From Chloroflexi bacterium TSY (GTDB lineage: Bacteria; Chloroflexota; Anaerolineae; Caldilineales; Caldilineaceae), in assembly GCA_019217005.1 (NCBI GenBank), contig JAHBNG010000015.1:62001-126000 (forward strand): 64,000 bases of DNA. The letters run 5' to 3'. The position numbers were made by a program, and so were the translations under genes. Below, one piece after another: positions 9,266-18,986 of the stretch (its first letter is position 1; the number at the start of each line of letters is the position of its first letter). A model generated the notes under the pieces. The model was not told the DNA's origin. It searched no databases and saw nothing but the letters and a program-made list of their open reading frames with translations.

Positions 9266-9309
9266 TATCGAGGGACAATTGTCCGAAGTTTAAATGATAT
9301 GGCTATGAG
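9266..9309. repeat. Partial family G repeat
   Basis: A stretch containing GTCCGAAGTTTAAATGAT and GGCTATGAGA also occurs at 54040-54080, where it is one arm of a hairpin. Here only one arm is present, so it is a fragment. Confidence 0.5.
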
Positions 9310-9358
9310 AGATAAAATCAGATGTCAGTAGACCACAACCGTTCGAGAATAACACGAT

Positions 9359-9430
9359 AGGACTTACGCAGAACTCTCTCGTACGGGCTTGATATATCAA
9401 GCCCGTACGAGAGAGTTCTGCGTAAGTCCT
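9359..9430. repeat. 72-bp perfect palindrome flanked by 7-bp direct repeat
   Basis: The two 36-base halves are exact reverse complements, with outer ends AGGACTTACGCAGAACT. The element is flanked on both sides by ACACGAT (9352-9358 and 9431-9437), which looks like a target-site duplication from insertion of a minimal MITE. The rest of 9242-9757, apart from the fragment at 9266-9309, shows no gene; a TATAAT hexamer at 9647-9652 upstream of glk lacks a good -35 partner. Confidence 0.9.
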
Positions 9431-9757
9431 ACACGATTGCAGTCGTCTGATTGAGAAGAAATGTTCCACGCATTCTTCTACTTAAACTACTAAACTACAC
9501 CATTTACTCATAAGATCTAACCTCTTCTCGATCACACACCATCGCTACATTATCATGAACAACGGGTGAAAAAGCCTCGTCCGATCTGCTTGGGCCGCCG
9601 TGAAGGCAATGGCCGTAATTGATCCGCCGATAAAGTGACAACATGATATAATAAGAACAATTTTGATATCGATTGCAGGTAAGAAAATGAACCGTCTCCG
9701 CATCTTATCTAAAGGTAGTCACAATAACAGCAAAACCCACATTCAGGAGATTGATCT

Positions 9758-10777
9758 ATGATGCTCCTTGCTGGCGATATCGGAGGGACGAAGACCGTTC
9801 TTGCTGCATATAGGCAGGATAGTCATCCCGCATCCCCCCTGGAAGAGATGACATTTCCGAGCGCGGATTATCCGAGTTTGGAAGCTATTTGTCAGACATT
9901 TTTTGACCAACAGAATCTGTCCGGTCCGGACTTTGCTGCCGCGACGTTTGGTGTGGCGGGACCGGTTGTATCCGGGAAATCATCCATCACAAACCTGCCT
10001 TGGGAAATGGACGCTGCACAAATGGCGCAGACGCTTGAGATTCCCAACGTGACGCTCATCAACGATCTGGTGTCGATTGCAAGCGCCATTCCTGGACTCC
10101 CCGCAACAGATTTGCACACAATTAACGAAGGTCATGCAATTGCACAGGGTCCGATTGCCGTGGTTGCGCCGGGGACTGGATTGGGTGCGGCCTATTTGGT
10201 CCACAATGGAATCCGCTATCAGGCTTTCCCCTCCGAAGGAGGGCACGCAGACTTTGGCCCCAATAATGAAATCGAAAATGAGTTGCTCTTCTTTCTACAG
10301 AAAAAGTTCGGATCTGACTCTGGGCAGGTTGGACATATCAGTTGGGAACGAGTCTGTTCGGGATCGGGTATTCCCAATATTTATGAATTTTTCAAACAGA
10401 GCGGTACTGGCCAAGAAGATCCGAAGGTGGTTGACCAGATTGCCGCAGGTGGCGACATCGCACCGATTGTGATCAATGCTGCCTTGCGCAATGAACCATG
10501 TTCCCTTTGCCATCAGACATTGAACACATTTGTCAGTATCCTCGGGGCCGAAGCGGGCAATATGGCGCTCAACGTACTGGCAACTGGCGGTCTCTATCTG
10601 GGCGGTGGCATTCCCCCACGCATTCTTGCTGCCCTCGAAAAACCAGTCTTTATGGAAGCATTTTTGAATAAAGGTCGCCTTGCTAGCGTACTGAAAGACA
10701 TTCCCGTCCATGTGATTCTGAACCCCAAAGCTGCTCTCTTTGGGGCGGCCTATCATGGCCTGGTGACTCTCTTATAA
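9758..10777 (+). CDS. glk: Glucokinase (Glk/PF02685 type)
   Basis: Cytoplasmic ATP-dependent glucokinase, 339 aa, making glucose 6-phosphate. The N-terminal phosphate motif is AGDIGGTKTVLA. Then come FGVAGPVVSG, LINDLVSIA with the catalytic aspartate, the adenosine-side motif APGTGLGAAYL, and FPSEGGHADFGP, as in the bacterial Glk family rather than the ROK family (no CXCGXXGC zinc motif). The start is ATG 9758, with AGGAG 8 nt upstream; ATG 9761 is an alternative. zwf follows after a repeat-filled 250-nt gap, and a glycosidase lies beyond, suggesting a sugar-entry module into the oxidative pentose phosphate route. Confidence 0.92.
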   Translation: MMLLAGDIGGTKTVLAAYRQDSHPASPLEEMTFPSADYPSLEAICQTFFDQQNLSGPDFAAATFGVAGPVVSGKSSITNLPWEMDAAQMAQTLEIPNVTLINDLVSIASAIPGLPATDLHTINEGHAIAQGPIAVVAPGTGLGAAYLVHNGIRYQAFPSEGGHADFGPNNEIENELLFFLQKKFGSDSGQVGHISWERVCSGSGIPNIYEFFKQSGTGQEDPKVVDQIAAGGDIAPIVINAALRNEPCSLCHQTLNTFVSILGAEAGNMALNVLATGGLYLGGGIPPRILAALEKPVFMEAFLNKGRLASVLKDIPVHVILNPKAALFGAAYHGLVTLL

Positions 10778-10789
10778 CAGCAATGAGTT

Positions 10790-10916
10790 CAATAGAGATT
10801 ATAAGGATTAAGAATATGGGACACGGATGAACACAGATTTCACGGATTTACTCTAAGATAATCCGCGTTCATCCTGACAATCTGTGTCCTATTTTCAATC
10901 CATATAATGTCTAATA
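10790..10916. repeat. Family E MITE-like repeat, copy 2
   Basis: About 127 bp with both outer ends preserved: AATAGAGATTATAAGGATT at the left and ATATAATGTCTAAT at the right. The inner hairpin is formed around GGATGAACACAGATTT. It lies between glk and zwf. Confidence 0.8.
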
Positions 10917-11013
10917 TACCGCACGAGCTTATAAACTTAAAATAAATTCGAGCATTTTTAGTCGAGTAGAAACGACAAATTTATTTTAAGTTTTTGGCCG
11001 TGCTCAGTATAGA
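10917..11013. repeat. Long imperfect hairpin upstream of zwf
   Basis: An inverted repeat with arms AAACTTAAAATAAATT and AATTTATTTTAAGTTT, enclosed by GCACG and CGTGC, within TATAC and GTATA outer ends. It may be a MITE of a family with only one copy here, or a regulatory hairpin in the zwf leader. The second reading is less likely given how many repeat families are present. Confidence 0.6.
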
Positions 11014-11399
11014 AAGGAACAAACCATATGGGTGAAACAAAACCCACGACCGTCGTCATTTTTGGCGCATCTGGCGATTTGACCCGCCGTAAATTAATGC
11101 CGGCCCTCTTTAATGCATATCAAAAGAAGCGTCTACCCGAAAACCTCCATATTATCGGCTCGGCACGACGAGAATGGGACGATGAAAAATTTCGCGAGAT
11201 CATGCACGATGCCCTGAAAGAATTTGCCGATAACTACCGGAAAGATGATTGGGATGCGTTCGCTACCAATATCTACTATCACCGAGGCAATTTAGATAAC
11301 CCGGATGATTTCCTGACCTTACGGACACAATTAGAGGCCATTGAGGGAAGCGAAGGAAATCGCCTCTATTATTTGGCCATTTCTCCAAATTACTTTATA

Positions 11400-12902
11400 C
11401 TTTACTTTCTGGTAAAAGAAAAGAGATGAGGTGAGAAATGTGACAAAAAGCGGTTAGCGTTTCATCCTAAAGGTAGAGAACCCAAAAAGGAGGAAGGAAT
11501 GCTAACCGCACCAGAAATAACTATAGCAGTACTGATGAATGTATTGCAAGTAACGCCGGTGGGAACAAACGTAAATGTAATGCGTCTGATGTGGGCGATG
11601 ATGAATGGGTCGTTTCTGAAAAGTCGAGGAGCAATCCATAGTGGATTGAGTGAAAGCGGGTTTGAAGATGAGGAGCTCCGGCGAAGCTGGTGGAGCTTTC
11701 GATATGGATCATGGGATATTGCAAGCCTGCTCTCATCGTGGCAAGAAGAAGTGGAGTGGAAAGGGGAATGGGAGGCAAAAAAGTTAGAAGGATACCGAGT
11801 GAAAAGCATAGATATCACAGGGTTCTGGCGACCGAAGCTGCAAGGGAAAGTGAACCGACTCTATAACTCAACGGCTCGTCGGGCATTGCCCGCGCTCATC
11901 TTTGGAGTGATGATAAGCTCGGGGGAGATAGGCGGGAAACGAGTGCCACTGCTCAAGGCAATCATGAGATGCGAGGTAGGCACAAAGGAAAGTGAGTTTC
12001 GGAAAAAGCTGCTGAAAGAGACCAAGAAATCACTGGAGTCAGACGAAGTGGCGGTGGTCGATGCCGGGTTTACAATCAGAGAAATGCTAGAAAGCGACGT
12101 CGACCGATTTGTCCTTCGGGAAGCGATTAACTGCACAGCGCGCCGCAATGAGTTACCCGAACGTAAGGAAAAAGGCAGACCACCCGAATATGGTGATATT
12201 GTGCGTCCGCTCTCTCGATGCTATAGGGAAAGCGACTCGAGGCCACAACTCCAGACTCGTTTGGTCAATTTGTCTATAGTGGTCGCCTGATTCGCTATCA
12301 AGCATGGCACAATCTCGTCCCCAGGACAACCAAGGTGGATACAGCCAACCGCACCTATTCGATTTACGTCTTTCAGGATCCTGCTTATCACACACCTTTG
12401 GTTCTGGCGACCGTCATGGCTTTACAAGCTGAAACCATTTATCTTTTCTCTCTGGAGCGCTGGCCTGTTGAACATCCCCCCTTGGCTTCCAAGCAGATGA
12501 TTGGCTTACATCGTCAATTTGTTCATGCCGATGAGGCTTGCTTCCGCTTACCTGAACTGGGGCTGCTGGCTGGCAATCTTCTTTCCCATTTAGCCGCTTC
12601 TCTTCCTCCCATACCGACTGGCTACTGGGATCGAGAGCCTCAAGCCACTCCCGGCCGTTTGCGCCGCGTTCTCTCGAGTGCTCTTTTTCCAACTCCCGAC
12701 CAACTCGACCCTGACTTTCGGAAAAAGGCCTCGGTTTCACACCATTTACCTAAAGGCGTTCTCGCTCATCGCCGCCTCAATGCCGCTGCTTAAACTAGCC
12801 GAGCACTATTTTTACATTTTATCCCGTTTTTTCAGGGTGGATTCTTTTTTCCGCCCCTTTCGGTTTGCCCTTTGTCACTCAAGCCTTTACCAGAAAGTAA
12901 AG
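11400..12902 (+). mobile_element. IS4-family element, copy A, inside zwf
   Basis: 1503 bp with perfect 17-bp inverted ends CTTTACTTTCTGGTAAA. It is inserted in zwf with a short, imperfect duplication (TTATA at the left, TTATT at the right). Two more copies are at 37661-39163 (same strand) and 54270-55771 (opposite strand). Confidence 0.95.
11499..12793 (+). pseudogene. IS4 transposase, copy A, one frameshift
   Basis: The first frame (to 12290) has IDITGFWRPKL and VVDAGF, the first two catalytic aspartates. The second frame (to 12793) has LERWPVEHPPLASK, which fits the IS4 Y-(2)-R-(3)-E-(6)-K signature in spirit, though the tyrosine is a serine in this copy (FSLERW; copy B reads FYLERW). The frames part at a GGG run near 12227; copy B has GGGG there and reads through. 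Start ATG 11499 follows AAGGAGGAAGGA. Confidence 0.85.
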
Positions 12903-13995
12903 TTATTCCCGTGATCGAAAATCTTGGTGCAGCAAAAATGGCTATGGAGGAAAGGGGGTGGCGAAACCTGGTCATCGAAAAACCCTTTGGTCGAAATCTG
13001 GCTTCGGCACAAACATTGAACAAATCGGTTCATGCGGTCTTTCAGGAGAGCCAGATCTATCGAATTGACCACTATCTGGGGAAAGAGACTGCGCAAAACA
13101 TCTTATTCTTCCGCTTTGCGAATACAATTTACGAGCCTATCTGGAACCGCAACTACATTAGCAATGTCCAGATCACAGCAGCCGAAAGCGTCGATGTTGG
13201 TACGAGAGCCGGTTACTATGAAACTGCTGGCATTTTGCGCGATATGTTCCAGAACCACATCCTTCAATTGTTGACGCTCGTCAGCATGGAGCCCCCTGCG
13301 CCTTATAATGCGACGACTTTGCGTGATGAAAAGGTGAAAGTCCTGTCGGCGATTCGACCAATCGATATGAATGATGCGATTCGGGCTCAATATCGGGGCT
13401 ATCTTGACTTACCAGGAGTCGCACCCAATTCCCAAACCGCTACCTATGCAGCACTGCGACTTTTTGTGGATAATTGGCGTTGGCAGGGCGTACCGTTCTA
13501 TTTACGTTCCGGCAAGGCATTGGCGGCCAAGGCAACCGAAATCACAATCATTTTTAAGCGTCCGCCTTATAGAATGTTTCAGGCCATTGAAAGCCCGACG
13601 CCGAATCTGCTCTCGATTTGCATTCAGCCAGATGAAGGGATACATTTTAAGTTCGACGCAAAGGTACCCGATCAACTCCAGCAGACCCGTAGTGTCGATA
13701 TGGATTTTCATTACGCGGACTCATTTTCCAATATTGATCTACCGGACGCCTACGAACGCCTCTTGCTCGACGCAATCCAAGGGGATGCCTCTCTCTTTGC
13801 CCGTAGCGATGAAATCGACAATGCTTGGCAACTGATTGACCCCATTCTGGCAAATTGGGAGAATGGTCATGGTTCGCAGATGGCTACCTATCGACGTGGC
13901 TCATGGGGTCCAAAAGAAGCGGACATTCTGCTTGCTCGTAACGGGCACATCTGGCGGATGGGGTGTGGGGAGCACGACTAGAAGAGAGATCGCAC

Positions 13996-16686
13996 ATGAC
14001 AACAACCGCCGAACACCAACGCCTTTTGGCTCATCGAGAGCGCAAGGCAAATTGGAAAAATTGGGGGCCCTATCTCAGTGAACGTGCTTGGGGAACGGTG
14101 AGAGAGGATTATAGTGCGCACGGCACTGCATGGGAGTACTTTCCCCACGATCATGCTCGCAGTCGCGTCTATCGCTGGAATGAAGATGGTTTGGCGGGTA
14201 TCTGTGACCGCAACCAGTATCTCTGTTTTTCCATCGCGCTGTGGAATGGCAATGATCCGATTCTCAAAGAGCGCCTTTTTGGGCTAACGGGGAACGAGGG
14301 CAATCATGGCGAAGATGTGAAAGAATATTATTTCTATCTGGACAGCACGCCGACTCATTCCTATATGAAGATGCTCTACAAATATCCCCAGGCCGCTTAT
14401 CCATACACCGAGTTGATTCAAGAAAATGCACGGCGCGGTTTTCATGATTTTGAGTATGAGCTCTTGGACACGGGCGTCTTTGAACAAGATCGCTATTTTG
14501 ATGTGTTAATTGAATACGCCAAGGCTGAACAGAATGACATCTTAATTCAGATCACTGTGACGAACAGAGGGGCCGAAGCTGCACCTTGCCACATTCTACC
14601 TCAACTTTGGTTTCGCAATACATGGAGTTGGGGATACCCCGCAGGACCAATGCTAGATATCGATGGGAAACCCGAACTGTTCGCCATCGATGGACCGCAC
14701 GATCGAGCAACAGTGCAGATTGAGCATCCAACTGCTGGTCACTATTTTCTGTATGCTGATGGGTTGGATCGGGACTCTGAAGGCGCATTGCTCTTCACTG
14801 AAAACGAGACCAACCTCGAACGGCTTTTTCGTGCGTCCAACGCCAGCCCATTTGTCAAAGATGCATTTCATCGAGCCATCGTTGACGGAATCTCATCCGC
14901 CGTCAATCCGGCTCAACGGGGCACAAAAATGGCTGCCCATTATCATCATACGATAGACGCCAATCAATCAGTTGTCCTGAAGCTGCGGTTAAGCAATTCG
15001 GCTCAATCAGAGCCATTTGGGACGACGTTCACGAGCACCTTTCGCCAACGTCAGGATGAAGCAGATGCCTTCTATGCTGCGGTTCAGAATCCAGATCTCA
15101 ATGACGACGAGCGTCGTATCCAACGACAGGCGCTGGCTGGGATGCTCTGGTCCAAGCAACTCTTTTACTATGACATTGAGCAATGGTTGCAAGGTGATCC
15201 CGCCCTGCCATCTTTGTCAGCAGGACGCAAACAGGGTCGCAATCGGGATTGGGATCATCTCCACAATTTTGATGTCATCTCGATGCCGGACAAGTGGGAG
15301 TATCCCTGGTACGCAACTTGGGATCTGGCCTTTCACTGCCTGCCGTTGGCGCTGATCGATGCCGATTTTGCCAAACGTCAGATGGTTCTCTTTACGCGTG
15401 AATGGTATATGCATCCCAATGGCGCGCTGCCTGCGTATGAGTGGGCCTTCGGCGACGTCAATCCCCCCGTTCATGCTTGGGCTACCTGGCGACTCTACAA
15501 GATCGACGCAAGACAATCGGGCAAACCAGATCGAGGTTTTCTGGAAAGTGTTTTTCATAAACTGATGCTCAACTTCACTTGGTGGGTCAACCGCAAGGAT
15601 GAAGATGGCAACAATATCTTTCAGGGTGGCTTTCTGGGGTTAGACAACATCAGCGTCTTTGATCGCAGCGCCATGCTCCCGACGGGAGGACACATCGATC
15701 AGGCGGATGGTACTTCATGGTTGGGTTTCTACAGCCTGATGATGATGCGGATGGCCTTAGAATTAGCGGCCGAAAGTCCGATTTATCAGGATGTCGCGAC
15801 CAAATTTTTTGAGCACTTTCTGCGCATTGCGACTGCCATGAACAACCGCGGTGGTCATGGACACTCGCTATGGGATCCCCAGGATCAGTTTTTCTACGAT
15901 GCGCTCCATTTGTCTGATGGTACCTTAATCCCGTTACGAGTTCGTTCGCTCGTCGGTCTCATGCCGTTGATTGCCATTGAAACGATTGATGATGAACTGC
16001 TCGACGCCATGCCTGATTTCCGACGGCGTTCCAAATGGTTTCTGCAGTATCGTCCTCATCTGGCTGGCAATTTTATCTACAGAGAAGAGCCGGGTGTTGT
16101 GAATCGGCACGCCGCATCGCTCCTCACAAAAGAACGGCTGATTGCTATTTTGCGTTATATGCTGGATGAAAATGAATTTCTCTCCGAGTATGGCATTCGC
16201 TCAATTTCGAAATTCCATGAAGCAAACCCTTATCGCATTACGCTGGCTGGTGAGACCTTTGAGGTCGGGTATCAACCCGCTGAATCGCAGAATGGACTGT
16301 TTGGTGGCAATTCCAATTGGCGCGGTCCCATCTGGTTTCCCATCAACTACTTGATTATTGAGGGACTACAGCGCTTTCACCACTACTATGGTGATGAACT
16401 GAAAGTGGAGTGTCCGACAGGTTCGGGCAATATGGCGACGTTAGAAGAGGTTGCGTGTGACCTATCTCAGCGTCTGATCAAGCTTTTCCTGCGCAACAGC
16501 GAAGGCAAACGACCCATTTACGGCGGCTTAGATCCATTTCAGAATGACCCGCACTGGCGAGACCATCTTCTCTTTTACGAATATTTTCATGGTGACAATG
16601 GCGCAGGGTTGGGAGCCAGTCATCAAACTGGATGGACTGGGTTGGTTGCGAAATTGTTGCAGCAGTCTGGGGGATTGGATGAATGA
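13996..16686 (+). CDS. GH63-like glycoside hydrolase (glucosidase family)
   Basis: 896-aa protein related to the GH63 / mannosyl-oligosaccharide glucosidase-like family, expected to be an inverting alpha-glucosidase with an (alpha/alpha)6 barrel. The N-terminal region has [29 protein letters not shown]. The catalytic barrel has [15 protein letters not shown] (acid residue candidate Asp in ATWDLA), [18 protein letters not shown], and the late [17 protein letters not shown]. The start ATG 13996 follows AAGAGAGA; an upstream in-frame start at 13963 would overlap zwf. No signal peptide is visible, so it is likely cytoplasmic. Its position after glk and zwf suggests that it releases glucose for that pathway. 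Substrate not determined: trehalose-like compatible solutes or oligosaccharides are possible. Confidence 0.85.
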   Translation: MTTTAEHQRLLAHRERKANWKNWGPYLSERAWGTVREDYSAHGTAWEYFPHDHARSRVYRWNEDGLAGICDRNQYLCFSIALWNGNDPILKERLFGLTGNEGNHGEDVKEYYFYLDSTPTHSYMKMLYKYPQAAYPYTELIQENARRGFHDFEYELLDTGVFEQDRYFDVLIEYAKAEQNDILIQITVTNRGAEAAPCHILPQLWFRNTWSWGYPAGPMLDIDGKPELFAIDGPHDRATVQIEHPTAGHYFLYADGLDRDSEGALLFTENETNLERLFRASNASPFVKDAFHRAIVDGISSAVNPAQRGTKMAAHYHHTIDANQSVVLKLRLSNSAQSEPFGTTFTSTFRQRQDEADAFYAAVQNPDLNDDERRIQRQALAGMLWSKQLFYYDIEQWLQGDPALPSLSAGRKQGRNRDWDHLHNFDVISMPDKWEYPWYATWDLAFHCLPLALIDADFAKRQMVLFTREWYMHPNGALPAYEWAFGDVNPPVHAWATWRLYKIDARQSGKPDRGFLESVFHKLMLNFTWWVNRKDEDGNNIFQGGFLGLDNISVFDRSAMLPTGGHIDQADGTSWLGFYSLMMMRMALELAAESPIYQDVATKFFEHFLRIATAMNNRGGHGHSLWDPQDQFFYDALHLSDGTLIPLRVRSLVGLMPLIAIETIDDELLDAMPDFRRRSKWFLQYRPHLAGNFIYREEPGVVNRHAASLLTKERLIAILRYMLDENEFLSEYGIRSISKFHEANPYRITLAGETFEVGYQPAESQNGLFGGNSNWRGPIWFPINYLIIEGLQRFHHYYGDELKVECPTGSGNMATLEEVACDLSQRLIKLFLRNSEGKRPIYGGLDPFQNDPHWRDHLLFYEYFHGDNGAGLGASHQTGWTGLVAKLLQQSGGLDE

Positions 16687-16699
16687 TCAATTAGGAGTT

Positions 16700-17128
16700 C
16701 TAGATTTGCCCATTCGATGACTCTGCAGAAAGCGATGAAATGTCTTGACCAAGTTCTTTTAATCGATGTGCTGCTTTAGCTCGAATTACCATGATGCAAT
16801 TAAAGCGGGTAGCAAGGGATATCGCTCGTTCTTTTTCTTGCTCGGTTAGAGATTCAGACTGTTGTTTTTCAAGCAGAAGTTGCATTTCTTCGCTGTCTTC
16901 GGCTGCTGCAGTTAAATTTGCGGCGTTCCAAAGCTCGTCGATAGACAGGAAGTCAAGTTGTTCTAAGTCTTGTTCAAGATCGGGAGAAAGCTTTTCGTCG
17001 GCTGGAACGGCCTCTGCAATGACTGCAGCGATTTCTTCGGCAATTGAGGAATGCGATTGTTGAGCACGTAGAGCAAGTCGTTGGTAGACTAACTCTGGTA
17101 ATTTGATTGTAATCGATTGTAGAGTCAT
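16700..17128 (-). CDS. Solitary antitoxin-like protein with N-terminal ribbon-helix-helix-like segment
   Basis: 142 aa. The N-terminus MTLQSITIKLPELVYQRL is typical of small ribbon-helix-helix or CopG-like proteins, with a beta-strand then a helix (SSIAEEIAAVIAEAV). The middle is acidic and the C-terminus is helical (EKERAISLATRF, RAKAAHRLKELG). Similar stand-alone proteins are frequent in Cyanobacteria and Chloroflexota, usually without a clear toxin partner; none is adjacent here. AGGA lies about 10 nt before the ATG. It is divergent from the ndh operon. Function unknown; a DNA-binding antitoxin relic is the best guess. Confidence 0.6.
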   Translation of the reverse strand: MTLQSITIKLPELVYQRLALRAQQSHSSIAEEIAAVIAEAVPADEKLSPDLEQDLEQLDFLSIDELWNAANLTAAAEDSEEMQLLLEKQQSESLTEQEKERAISLATRFNCIMVIRAKAAHRLKELGQDISSLSAESSNGQI

Positions 17129-17167
17129 TTGGTTTCGTCCTATGACGCAAAGATATACAACAACTGT

Positions 17168-17196
17168 GTATATTATAACACAAGTGACATTGTCAA
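17168..17196 (-). promoter_or_regulatory. Possible promoter of the ribbon-helix-helix-like gene
   Basis: On the minus strand TTGACA (plus 17191-17196) is followed after about 17 nt by ATATAC within the AT-rich TTATAATATACAC. It lies 40 nt upstream of the ATG at 17128. The same AT-rich block could serve the divergent ndh operon. Confidence 0.35.
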
Positions 17197-17213
17197 CCGT
17201 AAGGAATCAAAAA

Positions 17214-18986
17214 ATGAAAGGATTGAAACGAATCTATGCAGGACTCATCATTGGATTGATCGGTAGCGTACTGCTGACACTATTGCTATTGGCGAGCAAC
17301 TCTCTCGATATTGTTGGCGGGCAAGAAACGATTCCTTATTTGTTTGTGACGGGATTGATCATTGGGGTTGCTCTGGCTTACTTTTTTCAGCCAACCGACG
17401 ATGGTTTCTTTTCGGATGCCCTCAAGGGAATGATCGTCAGTATCTTGGCGTGGGTTGTCTTGGTGGTCAATCTTTACCCAACACTCATGAATCAAAGCCC
17501 CATGTGGCAATCCGACTATGCGCTTGATAGCTTGCCGCAACTCGTTGCCTATCTGCTTCTTGGAGCCGTTGCCGGTGCGCTGTATCGAGTGGTTTTTCGC
17601 TTGTTAGACAAACGGATAGATAGTTCATCTTCTGAACAGGGCCAATCCTCCCCGATCCAAACACGTATTGTGATTATTGGGGGTGGATATGCAGGTGTTG
17701 CTGCCGCTGAGAGATTGGAGCTTGAGTTTAAACATGATCCAACGGTAGGGATCTGGCTGATCAGTCGTACCAACTATTTGCTTCACACGCCCATGTTGTC
17801 TGAGGTGTCTGCTAGCACGGTGGATGCGCGTCACATTAGCCCATCGTTGCGCAGCGCGTTCTATCGTGTGCAGATCGTGCAGGGAATGGTGGAGGGGATT
17901 GACATGATGCAACGCACCATTCAGCTTCAATCAGACGAACGCTCCACAAAGCGAACGCTAGAATTTGATCATTTAGTCATCGCGGCAGGCAGTGTCCCCA
18001 ATTTCTTTGGAAACGAAGAGATTGCCCAGAACAGTTTCTCCTTTAAGTCATTGGAGGACGCTGAACTGTTGCGGAATCAGATGATCGATATGTTTGAACG
18101 AGCCGATAACCTGGCAGAAGATCATGGGGTGGAAGAACACCCAGAACAAGAGGATCGAAGACATTGCATGTTGACATTTGTCGTGGCGGGTGGTGGTTTT
18201 GCCGGTGTGGAGCTGATTGGTAGTATCAACGATTTTGCCCGGGGCATGTTGCCCTTCTATCCTAATTTGATCCCGGAGGATATCCGACCAATTCTTGTCC
18301 ATTCACGAGACCGCATCTTGCCAGAATTGAGCACCGAACTGGGACACTATGCCCAAAAAAAGCTGACGTTGCGCGGCGTTGATTTTGTTCTCAACACGCG
18401 CGTCGTTGGTGCGCAAAAAGGACGGATTCAGGTCAAGAGCCAAGATGGCGAAACGTCGATTGGGACTGAGACCTTTATTTGGACGGCGGGAAATCGTCCC
18501 AGTCCAATTGTCGAGATGTTGGGTGTCTCATTAACGAACCGCGGTCAACTGGAGGTTGATGAGACGCTCGCCGTTCCTGGTTTGACCAATGTCTGGGCCG
18601 TTGGTGATTGTGCACAGGTTCCCGATGCCTATTCGGCCAGTGGCTATGCGCCACCAACGGCCCAACACGCGTTGCGCGAGGGGAAGATTGTGGGCCAGAA
18701 TGTAGCTGCAAGCATTCGCGGTAAGAAACTCAAGAAATTTGACTTCAAAACGATTGGGAGTTTGGCGGCGCTCGGTCATCAAGTTGCCGTTGCTGAAATT
18801 ATGGGTGTGCGGTTCTCTGGCTTTTTGGCTTGGATGATGTGGCGTGGGATTTACCTATCAAAACTCCCCACCCTGGAGAAACAGGTCCGCGTTGGGATTG
18901 ATTGGTTCGTCGACATCTTTTTCCCTCCAGATATTGTGCAGACCATCGATTTTAGCCGCGCCGAAAGGGAACTGGAGAACAAATGA
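17214..18986 (+). CDS. ndh: Membrane-anchored type II NADH dehydrogenase-like oxidoreductase
   Basis: 590 aa. Residues 1-130 hold about four membrane helices (IYAGLIIGLIGSVLLTLLLL, TIPYLFVTGLIIGVALAYFF, and two more), followed by a pyridine nucleotide-disulfide oxidoreductase of the NDH-2 type. FAD motif IIGGGYAGVAAAERL is near residue 155, the NADH motif VVAGGGFAGVELIG near 325, and TAGNRPSP plus WAVGDCAQVPD give the second FAD contacts. Family role: NADH oxidation with quinone reduction, without proton pumping. The N-terminal multi-helix anchor is unusual, since most NDH-2 bind through a C-terminal amphipathic helix. ATG 17214 has AAGGA 9 nt upstream. The stop overlaps the next start (ATGA), so the three-gene operon is translationally coupled. 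Confidence 0.87.
   Translation: MKGLKRIYAGLIIGLIGSVLLTLLLLASNSLDIVGGQETIPYLFVTGLIIGVALAYFFQPTDDGFFSDALKGMIVSILAWVVLVVNLYPTLMNQSPMWQSDYALDSLPQLVAYLLLGAVAGALYRVVFRLLDKRIDSSSSEQGQSSPIQTRIVIIGGGYAGVAAAERLELEFKHDPTVGIWLISRTNYLLHTPMLSEVSASTVDARHISPSLRSAFYRVQIVQGMVEGIDMMQRTIQLQSDERSTKRTLEFDHLVIAAGSVPNFFGNEEIAQNSFSFKSLEDAELLRNQMIDMFERADNLAEDHGVEEHPEQEDRRHCMLTFVVAGGGFAGVELIGSINDFARGMLPFYPNLIPEDIRPILVHSRDRILPELSTELGHYAQKKLTLRGVDFVLNTRVVGAQKGRIQVKSQDGETSIGTETFIWTAGNRPSPIVEMLGVSLTNRGQLEVDETLAVPGLTNVWAVGDCAQVPDAYSASGYAPPTAQHALREGKIVGQNVAASIRGKKLKKFDFKTIGSLAALGHQVAVAEIMGVRFSGFLAWMMWRGIYLSKLPTLEKQVRVGIDWFVDIFFPPDIVQTIDFSRAERELENK

Larger units (their letters stand above)
11028..13981 (+). pseudogene. zwf: Glucose-6-phosphate dehydrogenase gene split by an IS4 element
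   Basis: G6PDH catalyses the NADP-dependent oxidation of glucose 6-phosphate, the first step of the oxidative pentose phosphate path. The first 125 or so codons (11028 to about 11399) contain the nucleotide-binding motif FGASGDLTRRKLMPAL and YYLAISPNYF. The rest (from about 12903) continues [21 protein letters not shown], the catalytic region RIDHYLGKE and the C-terminal LLLDAIQGD. The junction residues read [11 protein letters not shown] without loss once the IS and a 3-4-nt duplicated sequence are removed. The gene is otherwise intact, so the insertion is recent. As it stands no full protein is made. The GH63 gene starts 14 nt after its stop. Confidence 0.93.

Noticed and set aside
11028..11429. 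Short 133-aa NAD-binding protein
   Set aside because: It is the N-terminal part of zwf; the rest is found beyond the IS.
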